A stretch of 64,000 nt of DNA from JBEKTW01 sp963727845. Its GTDB lineage: Bacteria > Bacteroidota > Ignavibacteria > UBA10030 > SZUA-254. Position 1 is the stretch's first letter, and every line of letters starts with the position of its first letter. This document shows positions 40,890 through 52,300 of the stretch, piece after piece. A model generated the notes under the pieces. That model was given only the letters and a program-made list of their open reading frames with translations. It was not told where the DNA came from and did not search any database. The stretch covers positions 558,001-622,000 of the forward strand of contig CAVSHI010000002.1 of the NCBI GenBank assembly GCA_963727845.1, in the 5' to 3' direction. The translations under genes and the position numbers were made by a program.

Positions 40890-43800
40890 ATGGAAAAATC
40901 AGCGTTTGGGAAACATCATATCATAACTGTCATGGCCGCTCGTCATACCAGACTCAACCTGCTGCTTGCGGTTTTCCTCGCCGCTGCCCTGGCCCCGGGG
41001 ATCATCTTTGCCCAAGTCGCCTTTAAGATTCCGATCCGCGTTGCGGACGCCGCCGGGCACAACGCTACGCTCTGGTTTGGCGTTCATCCGCAAGCCACCA
41101 ATTGTATCGACACGACCGTTTTCGGCGCGTGCGACAGCGCCAATGAGTATGGGACGGCGCCTATCGGCCCCGGGGGTGTTTTTGACACGCGGTTTATTCC
41201 CAACCCCGAATTTCCAGCCACGGCGTGTCTGGACCAGGGAGAATACATTAATATCCAGAAATTTTCGAGCACCACCCAGATAGACTCGTACTATATTTAC
41301 GTTCAGCCGGGTACTACCGATGCTTTTCCGACCGGATTTCCTATAACATTATCCTGGCCTTCAAACGTCTCGACCCTTTGCGATAGCGCGCTGCTGATCG
41401 ACAACGCGTCAGGAGGATTCAGTGTAAACGCCCATCTTAACAAGCAGACTTCGGTCTCCTTCACCAAACCGTCGATCAAACAGCTCAATTTGTATCTGTA
41501 CGGACCCAAACATTCCGCCGCCATTCCCGCCGTGCCCACGCTGACATTTCCCGCAAACGCGGCCGGGGGTGTCGATACGAGTCTCACGTTTACGTGGCAA
41601 CCGGTCGCAGGGGCGGTCGGTTACACGATCCAGGTTTCTGCCGATCCCCAGTTTGGCTCCTTCATACTCAGCGACACCGCAGCGGGGACCTCGAAAAAAT
41701 TGAGCGGGCTCTCCCAGCGGACGAAATACTACTGGCAAGTCAGGGCAAGCTCGTCCTACGTGACCAGCTGCTATCAATCCCCGGCTTTTCAATTTACAAC
41801 GACTCTCAGTCCTCCGGGCATTCCTCTCCTGATAATTCCGGCTGCCGGCGACACGACCATTGCGACGACGCCGACGTTCCGGTGGTTTAAAGCTGCGTAC
41901 GCCGATAGCTATCATGTGCAGGTCGCACGAGACGTGAATTTCACATCGATCATCAGCGATGTCATGACGGCCGACACCTCGATCCAGGTCGGCTCGTTCC
42001 CAAACTGCACTTCGTTGAACTGGCGGGCGTTCGGCAAGAATCCCTCGGGCCAGAGCGCTTCTTCGGCGGTCGTGAATTTCAAAATAGTGTCGGTGGTTCC
42101 CGGCACACCCGCTCTCGTTACGCCCCATGCCGGCGACACCCTCCAGAACGTCATCGGTGCTGCATTGGAGTCCTGCCGACCCCTGTTCGAAGACATTTCA
42201 TCTGCAGGTGGCAACCGATAGCGGTTTTGGCGCCTCAACGCTGGCAATCAACGTCTCGGTAACAGATACGACGGCCAGCATCCTTGCGCTGCAAAACTGC
42301 GTTTCGTATTACTGGCATGTCAACGCCGGCGGGTCGAAGGGAGCGAGTCCGTACACCGCCTTCAGGAGATTCACCGTTGCCGCGGGCGCGCCGTCCGCGC
42401 CGCAGCTCGGTTTGCCCAATAATAAGGATACCGTCTCAACAACGCCGACGCTGCACTGGGCTTCCGCCGACCCGTGCACAAAGTCATTCCACCTCCAGGT
42501 AGCATCCGACAGCAACTTCACGGTGGTGGCCGTCGACACCGCGCTGACGGACACGACCCTGCAGGTGAAGGTTCTGCAGAATTGTGCGACGTATTACTGG
42601 CGCGTCGCCGCCGTGAATCCGGTCGCCGGTACAGGCCAGTACGCGAAATTCAAGAGATTTGTCATCACGCCTGCGATTCCTTCGGCGCCGGTCCTGGTTC
42701 TTCCCGTCGACGCCGATACAACGCAATCAATTGTTCCGACGCTGAGCTGGACGGCCGCCGACCCCTGCTCCAGGCAATTCCACCTCCAGGTTGCCACGGA
42801 TACGAATTTTACGGTGTCGAGCAATGTATTGGACACCGTCACAAGCCTCACGTCGTACCGGTTTACGACGCGCCTGCTGACGAAGACTTTCTACTACTGG
42901 CGTGTGGCCTCGGTGGGCGTTGCAGGCGCCAGCGCGTTTGCCGTACATCGCAGTTTTGAGACGGTGAAGATTGGACCGCCGACAGTACCCGTTTTGATCA
43001 GTCCGGCGAATGGCGCCGGGGGATTTAATAACCAGACGCCGGTGTTTGTATGGCACGCCGTCTACCAGGCCGACTCGTACCGGCTCCAGGTCGCATTCGA
43101 TTCCCTTTTCACTTCCCCCGTGTTCGATGATTCACTGATTACCGACACGTCGTACCAGACACCGGCCATTAATTCCTGTACGCAGTATTACTGGCATGTT
43201 CAGTCGAAGAACACGGTGGCGATCAGCGCCTGGTCGCCGGTATGGAGCTTCCAGACAGTCGTTCTCGTCCCGACGACGCCCGCTCTAGTCAGTCCCCCGA
43301 ATGGACACACGGGCGTGCCGGTGCAGCCGACGTTCGTTTGGTCAAAATCATTCTGCGTTACATGGTATGAGCTGCAAGTCGCGCGGGATGCACAGTTCAA
43401 TGCGATCGTCTTCGACGATTCGCTCATTACCGACACGTCGTACCAGATACCTGCACTTACCTCGTGCACGACATTTTTCTGGCGCGTCAGGGCCAAGAAT
43501 TCCAAAGGCGAGAGCGCTTTTTCGTCCGTGTTGTCATTCCAGACAGTTATCTTGCAGGCGTCCGCACCGTTCCTCACCGACCCGCGCAATGACAGCACCT
43601 ACGCCCCGATCCAGCCCACGCTTCAATGGAACGGTTCGTTCTGCACGGCGATGTACGAGTTGCAGGTTTCTTCCGACTCGGGCTTCAGCCATGTGGTGTT
43701 CGATGATTCCGCGATACAGATCACGAGTTGGAATCTTTCCAACCTGAGCAGCAGGACGAAATACTACTGGCACGTGCGTGCGGGTAACGTGACGGGGTGG

Positions 43801-44646
43801 GGTCCGTGGTCGACGGCCTGGCATTTCACAACGACGCTCGTCGGTCCAGCCAACTGGATGGTCCCCCTGGCGATCAGAGAGACGGCGGGCGCGGGAGATA
43901 CGCTTTTCTTCGGCGTGAATCCGAACGCCACGTACGGCATCGACCCGAGTCTCGGCGAGTTCGAGCTTCCGCCCGCGGCGCCGGGGCAGTTCGATATCCG
44001 GTTCATCGACATCGCATCCCGGCCGGGCCTGCTGGGAGAGGGCGTACGGCTCGACCTTGTTCCATTCTATACGTACACTCAGATCGATTCGTACCGCGTA
44101 AAATTTCAGCTCGGTTTCGGCACCTATCCCGTAATGCTCTCGTGGCCGCAGAGCTTCGTCGAGCAAATCTGCGACAGCATGCTGCTGGTGGATGAATTCG
44201 GCGGTGTGGCCGTGCGGAATCGTATGGATTTGGACTCCACGGCGTCGGTTACAAACGTCAACATCTCATCCCTCTATATCATACAATGGGGCGCACGGCC
44301 CGTCGTAACGGGCGTCAAGCCTGTCTTATCGCAAATCCCCAAAGGTTACGTGCTCTATCAGAACTATCCCAACCCGTTCAATCCGTCGACGAGGATTGAG
44401 TTCTCGGTCGAGCATGCTGCGCGGGTGCGTATGACTGTGTACGATATGCTTGGAAGAGAAATCAGGACGTTGGCCAACGGAATGTACGAAGCGGGCGACC
44501 ACGTGATCACGTGGGATGGCCGCAACGGGTCCGGTGCGCAGATGACGAGCGGCGTCTATTATATCCGCATGGTCGCGACGGGCGCCTCCGGCAGCCAGGG
44601 AGCGGCGGATGTCGTCAGCACGAGAAAGATGATTCTTCTGAAATAG
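40890..44646 (+). pseudogene. Large T9SS-exported protein with eight FN3-like repeats, one apparent frameshift
   Basis: Conceptual length is about 1,250 residues from ATG 40890 (AAAGGA upstream), with a signal peptide (LNLLLAVFLAAALAPGIIFAQ). A first copy of the FGV-ATxxID module (FGVHPQATNCIDTT) is followed by eight repeats of about 95 residues with YxLQVAxDxxF and YYWxVRA cores, fibronectin-III-like. A second module copy (FGVNPNATYGIDPSLGEFE) and a T9SS tail (LYQNYPNPFNPSTRIEF ... RKMILLK) end the chain. In repeat 3 the frame changes near 42160: the first frame stops at 42221 and the second resumes at VLHWSPADPC. The span is one base over a multiple of three. It could be an assembly error or a real mutation. 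Confidence 0.82.
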
Positions 44647-44707
44647 TAAATCGTTCCGCAGCCGCTCTCATGACCTCGCGAGCGAATGGCTGCGGAACAT
44701 CGAAAGA

Positions 44708-44738
44708 AACGCCCTCGTCGAGAGGGCGTTTTTATTTT
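44708..44738 (+). terminator. Terminator after the FN3-repeat gene
   Basis: AACGCCCTC (44708-44716) pairs with GAGGGCGTT (44722-44730) with a five-base loop, followed by TTTATTTTG. Confidence 0.85.
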
Positions 44739-44802
44739 GTGGATTTTTTTCGTATCCTTGATGCGCAGTCGTCCGCTCATGCAGGAAATACATTGTAACT
44801 CC

Positions 44803-47800
44803 ATGAAGAGAGAAAGAGCTTTTCCGTTGTCGGTTCCGGTCTTGTTGTCGCTGCTCATTTTGACAACAGCGTATGCCTCCGGCGGGAAGAAGACAGGTAC
44901 CGTCCGCAACGGAATAAAACGGGTTGCGGGGGTGCCGCACGCCACGCTTCTCAACATCAACAATATCGCGATGTGGGCGAACGACAACGGCGTTCTGGAA
45001 CGGCGTTCCGATGTTCAGACAGCCGGAGTGACTTTTCCCCGCGGGACGGCGACGTGCGTTTATGCCGGCGGATTTCTCTGGGGGGGGTATGTCGTCCAGG
45101 GAGGCAACCGGACGCTTAGCGTAGGAGGACAAACGTACACTGCCGGAACGGTTCCCGGGCGCATCATCGCTCCCGGGGTCGCGGAGAACCCGGACAACCC
45201 GGACGTTCACATCTATCGCGTTCGCAGGGACTGGCAGACAGCGGATCTTACGCAGGACGCGTCAGAGTATTTCGGGAAGGCAATCCAGGACGTGACTAGC
45301 GACAACATTGCAGCCCTTCGGGAGCAGTACAGGCAGGATTGGATTAATTGGCCCTGGCAGAAAGGCGCTCCGTATTACAACCGTGACGGTGTTCCCGGCT
45401 ATCAGCCCGCCCCCGGCGGCTCGTACGACTCCACGATGGATGAACCGGGCCTCGCCGGCGCCGACGAAGTGTTGTGGCTTGTGTGCAACGACCTCGACCC
45501 CGACGCAGTGGGCGCTCTCACGGGATCTTCCCCCATCGGATTAGAGCTCCAGATTACGTGCTGGGCGTACTCTCACACGAGCACGCTGGCCAATGTCATC
45601 TTCCAGCGCTACCGCCTTATCTATAAAGGAACCGCCACCACGCCGGCAACCTCCATCATCGATTCGATGTATCTGGCCAAGTGGGTTGATCCGAATATCG
45701 GAGACCCCAGCGACGATTTTGCGGGCTGCCTCCCCGGCAGGAATATCGGGTATGCCTACAATTCCACCCCAACTGACGAGATCTACTCATCGTACGGTCT
45801 GGTGCCGCCGGTCGTCGGATACGCGATTCTCCAGGGACCGGTTATTCCCCAGACCGGGAGTACGGCGCGATGGAATTTTGGCGCTCTCCGAAACCACGCG
45901 AATCTTCCGATGACTTCGTTCGCGTACTTTGCCGCGGGAGGGCTCATGACCGATCCGTCGATCTCGACCAGCGCCAGAGCCTGGTGGCCGGTTCTTCGCG
46001 GGAACTGTTACACCGATCCGGTTTCCGGGAATTGCACGAAATTTCCCTTGTCCGGCGACCCGAGTGCGTTCACCGGTTGGGTGGACGGCCGTGTGGATCC
46101 GGCCGGTGAACGGAAATTCCTCATTTCATCGGGGCCTTTCCGGATGGCCGTAGGCGATACCCAGGAGGTCGTGGTCGGGCTCATGTGCGCCGAGGGGACA
46201 GACAATATCAACGGCATCTCTGCGATGGAGCAAATAGCCGGAGGGACCCAAGACCTGCTGAATTTCGATTTTACTCCCGCCAATCCAGTACCCGTGCCCG
46301 ATTTCCGTATCGTGGAGCTGAGTAATAAATTTATCTTCGATTGGGAATCGGACACCACGACGACGCACCAGATCGAGAGTTTCAACTCGCAGGGCTACAA
46401 ATTCGAGACGTACAAGATTTATCAATTCCGGAGCCCGGCGCCCACCGACACTTTCGTGCTTTTCCCGCCGTTTGATGTTACGAAGCCCCGGTCGCTCCAG
46501 GTGACCACGGACCTGTTGCGAAATTTCATGCTGGTGAACGGACAGAGCTATTACTATGCTATCACCGCTGTGATGTTGAATTCCGATTCGGCGGTGTTCC
46601 AGAAAGAACTGGAATCTGCGGTGATAATAAAAACCGGAGTCCCTCACAGCCCCAATCCGGGAACGGTCTATCCTTACTACCCGGGGGACACGGTTTCCAA
46701 CATCCGGAATATTGCCGGTGATAATGACGGCATCGTCCGGGCAATTTACTTTGATCCCTCAAAAGCGGACGGCCATGCCTATGAAGTGTGGTACCACCGG
46801 CCGTACCTGCAGGACAAGCCGACATGGGACTTCATCGACACGACGGCGTCGGACACGCTCCTCCGTGGAATGACGATGGGTCTGCCCCCGATCCGTATTG
46901 TGACCCGCGGGTTCACTCTCGAAGTGAAAGAGCCGCCTTTCGGGTTCAAGAACGTTCTGCAGACGGAGTACGCGTTTAAGCCGGCCAACGACGTCGTGTT
47001 CAACGTCGAGAACCCTCAGAAGAATTATATGATTCTCGGCGGAGGTTCTTCACTGCTGGATACGATCGTGGGTTACACAACGGCCGACCAGGATCTCGAA
47101 TGGAGGTTCACCGGTGATTCAAGCTGGGCGGCCTGGATCAATGACAACCCTCTTTCATCGAAATGGGTACGGGTGCCCTACACCATGTGGCAGATGGATC
47201 GGACAGGTAAGCCGGTGGGGCGGCAGGTCTACACGTTCATCACCGACCACGCGCAAGACAGCATCTGGCGCCCAAGCGTTCTGTTGGACCGCGACTTCAA
47301 CGGACAACCGATCAGCCTGTTCTACCCGATTTCCGCGTACGTCGACAGCGTGCAGGAAAATGGCCTTTGGTATGCCACGCGGTATAATGATTCCATCCCG
47401 TGGGCGCCTGAGGGGTTTATCATCAAGGCGCTAATGTACGTGGTTTCGTACGATCGCTACAGGGCTGAGCTGTGGAGGGCTTACATCGCCGACCTTGACG
47501 GGGACGGAATTCCCGCGCCGAAGGGTACGATCGTTCGTTTCGTCCAGAACAAACAGATCCGCGATAACGACAGAGTCCTTGTCGCACCCGGCAGCGTTGC
47601 GACGGATAATGTGGCGGCGGCGCGTGCGGAAGTTCAGAAGGTCAACGTCTTTCCCAATCCATATTATGGAATGAACAGGGCGGAACTCAGTCGTACGCAA
47701 AAGTTCGTCACGTTCAACCACCTGCCGAGATTTGCGACGATCCGCATCATCAACCTGTCGGGCGTTCTGGTGAAGACAATTTATAAAGACGATGACTCGC

Positions 47801-47961
47801 AGTTCGCTACATGGGATTTGAACAACGAGAGCGCTTTGCCCGTCGCGAGCGGTGTCTACCTGGCCAACATTGAAATGCGGGATGTCAACAGTGTTGACCT
47901 CGGGTCCACGGTCCTGAAACTGATGATCGTGCAGGAACAACGATTCATTCAAACCCGCTGA
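44803..47961 (+). CDS. Large secreted protein with a C-terminal sorting-like domain, paired with PorV/PorQ-family protein
   Basis: A 1,052-residue protein from ATG 44803, chosen because a signal peptide follows (KRERAFPLSVPVLLSLLILTTAYA). The middle has many Trp/Tyr/Asp-rich segments, such as WVDPNIGDPSDDFAGC and FDWESDTTTTHQIESF, suggesting beta-sandwich domains. The C terminus (KVNVFPNPYYGMNRAE ... FNHLPRFATIRIINLSG ... ASGVYLANIEM) is a variant of the FlgD-like sorting domain, without the NPFNP motif and ending in VQEQRFIQTR. It is separated by ten bases from a PorV/PorQ-family gene. The function is unknown. Confidence 0.75.
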   Translation: MKRERAFPLSVPVLLSLLILTTAYASGGKKTGTVRNGIKRVAGVPHATLLNINNIAMWANDNGVLERRSDVQTAGVTFPRGTATCVYAGGFLWGGYVVQGGNRTLSVGGQTYTAGTVPGRIIAPGVAENPDNPDVHIYRVRRDWQTADLTQDASEYFGKAIQDVTSDNIAALREQYRQDWINWPWQKGAPYYNRDGVPGYQPAPGGSYDSTMDEPGLAGADEVLWLVCNDLDPDAVGALTGSSPIGLELQITCWAYSHTSTLANVIFQRYRLIYKGTATTPATSIIDSMYLAKWVDPNIGDPSDDFAGCLPGRNIGYAYNSTPTDEIYSSYGLVPPVVGYAILQGPVIPQTGSTARWNFGALRNHANLPMTSFAYFAAGGLMTDPSISTSARAWWPVLRGNCYTDPVSGNCTKFPLSGDPSAFTGWVDGRVDPAGERKFLISSGPFRMAVGDTQEVVVGLMCAEGTDNINGISAMEQIAGGTQDLLNFDFTPANPVPVPDFRIVELSNKFIFDWESDTTTTHQIESFNSQGYKFETYKIYQFRSPAPTDTFVLFPPFDVTKPRSLQVTTDLLRNFMLVNGQSYYYAITAVMLNSDSAVFQKELESAVIIKTGVPHSPNPGTVYPYYPGDTVSNIRNIAGDNDGIVRAIYFDPSKADGHAYEVWYHRPYLQDKPTWDFIDTTASDTLLRGMTMGLPPIRIVTRGFTLEVKEPPFGFKNVLQTEYAFKPANDVVFNVENPQKNYMILGGGSSLLDTIVGYTTADQDLEWRFTGDSSWAAWINDNPLSSKWVRVPYTMWQMDRTGKPVGRQVYTFITDHAQDSIWRPSVLLDRDFNGQPISLFYPISAYVDSVQENGLWYATRYNDSIPWAPEGFIIKALMYVVSYDRYRAELWRAYIADLDGDGIPAPKGTIVRFVQNKQIRDNDRVLVAPGSVATDNVAAARAEVQKVNVFPNPYYGMNRAELSRTQKFVTFNHLPRFATIRIINLSGVLVKTIYKDDDSQFATWDLNNESALPVASGVYLANIEMRDVNSVDLGSTVLKLMIVQEQRFIQTR

Positions 47962-47971
47962 CCGCGTGACA

Positions 47972-49036
47972 ATGAATCGAATAGCGATGCGGGACCCAAC
48001 CTCCACCGAACGACACCCGCCGGCGTTCGCAGTCGCGATAATCCTGGTGTTTCTGCTCGCGGCCGTCGCGTACGGGGGCCGCGCTGACAAGGCCGGCACT
48101 GCGGCTGCGCAGGAGTTGCTCATCCCCGTGGGGGGCGACGCAATAGCAATGGGAGGGTCGTCACTCTCGATTGTCACAGGCATCGATGCTCTTTACTGGA
48201 ATCCTGCCGGTCTTGTCCGCTCGCCGGATGAAACCGACGCGACGTTTTCCCACATGAGTTATTTTGCCGGGATCGGAGTGGATTACGCTGCCGTGAGCAC
48301 GAAGATTCCCAACATCGCGAGCATCGGCCTCGCGGTCAAGTCTCTGTCCTTCGGACAAATCCCGGTCACAACGGAAGATTATCCCGACGGCAACGGCCAG
48401 TTTGCATCGCCGAGTTACGTGGTGGTAAGCGGCGCGCTTTCGCGTCTCATCACCGACCACATCGCGTTCGGGCTCACCGGCAACATTATCTTCGAGAGCA
48501 TGGATAAAGTCTCGGCGACGGGAGTCGCTTTCTCGTTCGGTTTGCAGTACAACGGTTTGGGCGGCGTCGAAGGCCTGAGTTTCGGCGTCACCGTCGACAA
48601 TATCGGTCCACCGATGACCTACGACGGCGATGGTTTGTTGCGGGTAGGACAGGTCGACAACGTGCTGCGCCCCGAGACAACATACAAGATTCAGGCAGCC
48701 TCGGATGATCTCCCGTCGATGATCTGCATCGGCCTCGGATACACGATGCCCCTTTCGGACCGTGAGCAGGTGCAATTGACGACGACATTCCAGAACAACG
48801 ATTACTCCGACGATGAATACAAATTCGGAGCGGAATTCGTGTATGACCGGATTGTATCGTTCCGTGCAGGATACAGCATGTCGGCAGGAAGCGAATCCGA
48901 TTACATCTACGGTTTCTCCGGCGGAATTGGCGTTGCCGTGCGGTTTCAGGGCATTAATCTGGCCGTCGATTATGCCTATCGGGCTGCAAGCTATTTTAGC
49001 GGAAATAACGTCCTGAGCCTGAATCTTGGCTTCTGA
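47972..49036 (+). CDS. PorV/PorQ-family outer-membrane protein
   Basis: A 354-residue protein from ATG 47972 (GTG 47966 possible). A signal segment (AVAIILVFLLAAVAYG) is followed by AGTAAAQELLIPVGGDAIAMGGSS and GIDALYWNPAGL, the start signature of the PorV/PorQ UPF0164 beta-barrel family. Repeated amphipathic strands continue to the aromatic end (NNVLSLNLGF), as expected for an outer-membrane barrel. PorV is the shuttle that takes T9SS cargo to the attachment complex. Here the homologue is paired with a large secreted protein, so it may be a dedicated partner. Confidence 0.85.
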   Translation: MNRIAMRDPTSTERHPPAFAVAIILVFLLAAVAYGGRADKAGTAAAQELLIPVGGDAIAMGGSSLSIVTGIDALYWNPAGLVRSPDETDATFSHMSYFAGIGVDYAAVSTKIPNIASIGLAVKSLSFGQIPVTTEDYPDGNGQFASPSYVVVSGALSRLITDHIAFGLTGNIIFESMDKVSATGVAFSFGLQYNGLGGVEGLSFGVTVDNIGPPMTYDGDGLLRVGQVDNVLRPETTYKIQAASDDLPSMICIGLGYTMPLSDREQVQLTTTFQNNDYSDDEYKFGAEFVYDRIVSFRAGYSMSAGSESDYIYGFSGGIGVAVRFQGINLAVDYAYRAASYFSGNNVLSLNLGF

Positions 49037-49130
49037 TTTATAGCCAAAGCACGCACGAAATCTACATTATTCTGTGATTTTTCGCAATATTTGGGAAACA
49101 TAAATAATTGAAAAAAAAATGAGCAAGCTC

Positions 49131-49159
49131 TTGACAATTTTTTGTAAAAGGAGTATATT
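49131..49159 (+). promoter_or_regulatory. Consensus sigma-70-like promoter for the 49372 gene
   Basis: TTGACA at 49131-49136, 17-bp spacer, TATATT at 49154-49159. It gives a leader of about 205 bases containing the hairpin GTTTCGGT/ACTGAAAC with a T-rich loop. No gene lies in 49037-49371. Confidence 0.75.
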
Positions 49160-49371
49160 CCAGTAGCCTCATAAATCCTTATATTCTCGCGACCTAGTGT
49201 TTCGGTGTGCTTTTTTTTACTGAAACGATCTGATTCTTGTTGGTACTGGAATATCAATCATCGTCTGTTTTTCACTGCCGATTCTTCTGTATCAGTGCGA
49301 ATGTTCTGAACATACATTTTCATAACTCACAAATAAAAGTCCAATAATTCTAGATAAGGAGTGTAACCTGT

Positions 49372-52300
49372 ATGAAGAGAATATACTTTTTGCTCTTCCT
49401 TCTGTTGCTCAGCAGCATGGCTGTTGCTCAGAAGACGCAAGTGTTGGTCAACAGAGAGGGAGAAGTTGTTCCCTTGAGGAAAGGGCAGTCTGCTAGGAAG
49501 GCGATCACTGCCTACGTGAAGCAAAAAAGGCAGCTCGAAGCAACGCAAGCTGCGTGCACTAACCCCCTTACGTTAGGTTGGGACCTCGCTGACTATCCCT
49601 CGGACAATGGATTTAATACGTACCATAAGGATATGATTGCGATCAATATGTTGTCGCCGGCGGACGGCACGATGGACACCCTCTTCGTTTACAATGATTC
49701 CAACGTCAATAAGGACTCGACCCTGTACGTGAGAATCATGGTATCGCGCATATTCCCGGGAAACGGGCCGGGCTACGGACAGTACGCGCCATATCTGCCG
49801 GGTGTTCTAACGGCTATTAACCCCACGGATTCAGGAGGGGTCGCCCCGAGCAACACGAACGTCGCGCTCTGCTGGGGATTCTTTACCAGCACCAATGATC
49901 TGGATGGACAGGCTAACAACCCCGGTTACTTCCCGGGTTTGGGCATCGGCGGAGTCGCCGCATTTCCGGGAGATGCAACCCCACCGGACACCACGGCATG
50001 GGTGTCGACCATGCATTTACAGTATCCGCATGCACCGGCGTCATTTCCTCCGACGGCTGAAGAAATCTGGGGACTCGGTGGATATCCGTTCACCAAAATC
50101 AAGGGAAACGGCTACATCAACGCGTTTAATCTGGGTCTCATCGGCGCTCCCGCGTTCAAAGCGGGCGATCCGGTAATGATTGTACTTGAAACTCCGGGCG
50201 CACACTGGGACGCGAACGACGCCGTGGATGACCCGGCGAAAACTCTTTACGGCATCCACACCTTGAGCAGCCCCGACGCGGATGGTTTGTTCCACACCAC
50301 GCATGATTGGAAATTCTATGAACATCTGGGCACGTGCGGCGTCCCCGGATGGATCGACCGCGGCAGCTGGGAATACAATGTGTGGTTCAAGATGACGGTC
50401 ACGGGCAATACCGCTCCACATACAACGAGCATCACGAACCTGGGAACGACGCTTCTTGCAGCGCCACGCGACGTCATTGTTAGTCTCGAAGATTGTAACT
50501 TTAGCGCGCCTGGCAGCGCCGGTGTGGCTACTGCGCACATGGCGTACTCCGTCGATGGGGGACCGTTCCAAATGCTTCCCCTGGATTTCCTCGGCGGCAG
50601 CACGTTCCATGGCCAGATTCCGGCTATCGCACCGACAACCGGCCGGCCGTATTCACGTGCCGTCCAATATTATGTGGCCGCAGCCGATTCACAAGGACTG
50701 GTGATGGATAGCGGTATTATCCATTCGTATAGTATCCTTTCGTTCGGTAATGAGTATTACTACCCTGATACGGCGGTTGCATGCGTTCCTCAAATCATCA
50801 AGGATACGCAGGGAAGCAATTACCTCGACACGACGAGCACGTTGGGGGTTCACACGCACCCGACATGGTTCGAACCTCCGGTTACATACCCGAACGTAAA
50901 CAAGGCCCCCAAGGACGATGGGACTGCAGGACCGTTCCCGCTCGGCGGACCGTTCATCTACTTCGGAGATACTGTAAACTACGCGTGGATCGGGATGAAC
51001 GGTGCGATGTCGCTCTCCAAATTCGCGACGGATACGATCGATGTGAACGACAACGGATTTTATACCGACTATGATTATTATTATCAAGAGGCTGAGCATC
51101 TCGGACGCGGAGATACAACAGGCGCGGGCAACATACCGAGGAATTTTATCGCGACGTTCTGGTATGACCTCCTCTACGCCGATACAAGCAATGTCCAGTA
51201 TGGCCGCATCTTCTGGAAGAACGATAGCTGTCGGTTTATCGCTGAATTTGATTCTATCGGCATCAACTATGACGTAGGACCGGGCAACACCGGGGCCTTC
51301 TTACAGTCTCCAACGACGTTCCGCACGATACTGAACAAGTGCGATGGCACGATCCAAATGCAATGGGACAATGTCCAGGAGTCTGGCGCTCCCGTGGATA
51401 CGCTTTCGTCAGTTGGACTCATGGGGAATGAGGGAAGGATTATCCGGCCCGATACGGTAGCGACGCAGGTGGGCTCGAATCCCGGGTTCCTGAAACTTTT
51501 TCGTGGGTCGGAGAACGGCCCTTTTCAGCTCAAACCCCGCGACGGATGGTGCGTCGAGTTCCATCCGACCGCCGGCTCCGTGGCGGCGAGCGGCTGGAAT
51601 ATCCTGTCGTTGCCTGTGACGCCGCAAGGGAACAATAACGCGAAGACAACTTTGTATCCGTCGGCAGTTTCGCAGGCGTTCACGTACCGCGGCGGATATG
51701 TGCAAAGCCCGACGCTGGCGCCGGGGATGGGTTACTGGCTGAAATTCCCGACTGCGAATACATACGCGACGGCGGGATTGCCTGTCTACAACGGTGTCGA
51801 CAGTGTGAAAACCGACTGGAACCTCGTGGGATCGATTGTGAAACCGGTCCTGACGTCGGCGATCGTTCAGTCCCCGACGAATATCGTAACGTCGAACTAC
51901 TACGGTTACAACCACGGGTACGTCATTGCGACAGAGATCGACCCGGGCAAAGGATACTGGGTGAAGTCGAACCAGACAGGCGCCCTGCAGCTGACGGCGA
52001 GCTCGATCCCGAAGGCAACGCCGGGAATCACGGATCTGACGGTTCTGAACAAGATCACGGTGAGCGACGCTGCGAAATACCAGCAGCCGTTGTACGTTGG
52101 CAGTGAAAGCCAGCTCAAGACGCCGGCGAGTTTCTATGAGCTTCCGCCGACGGTACCCGACGGCGTGTTCGATGTGCGGTTTGCGTCGCAGCGGATGCTG
52201 GAGACGTATCCGGACAATATGGTAGCCGGGAAGGTATACGAGTACCCGATCAGTCTGCAGTCGAGTTCGTATCCAGTGACGGTTCAGTGGGATATCAAGA

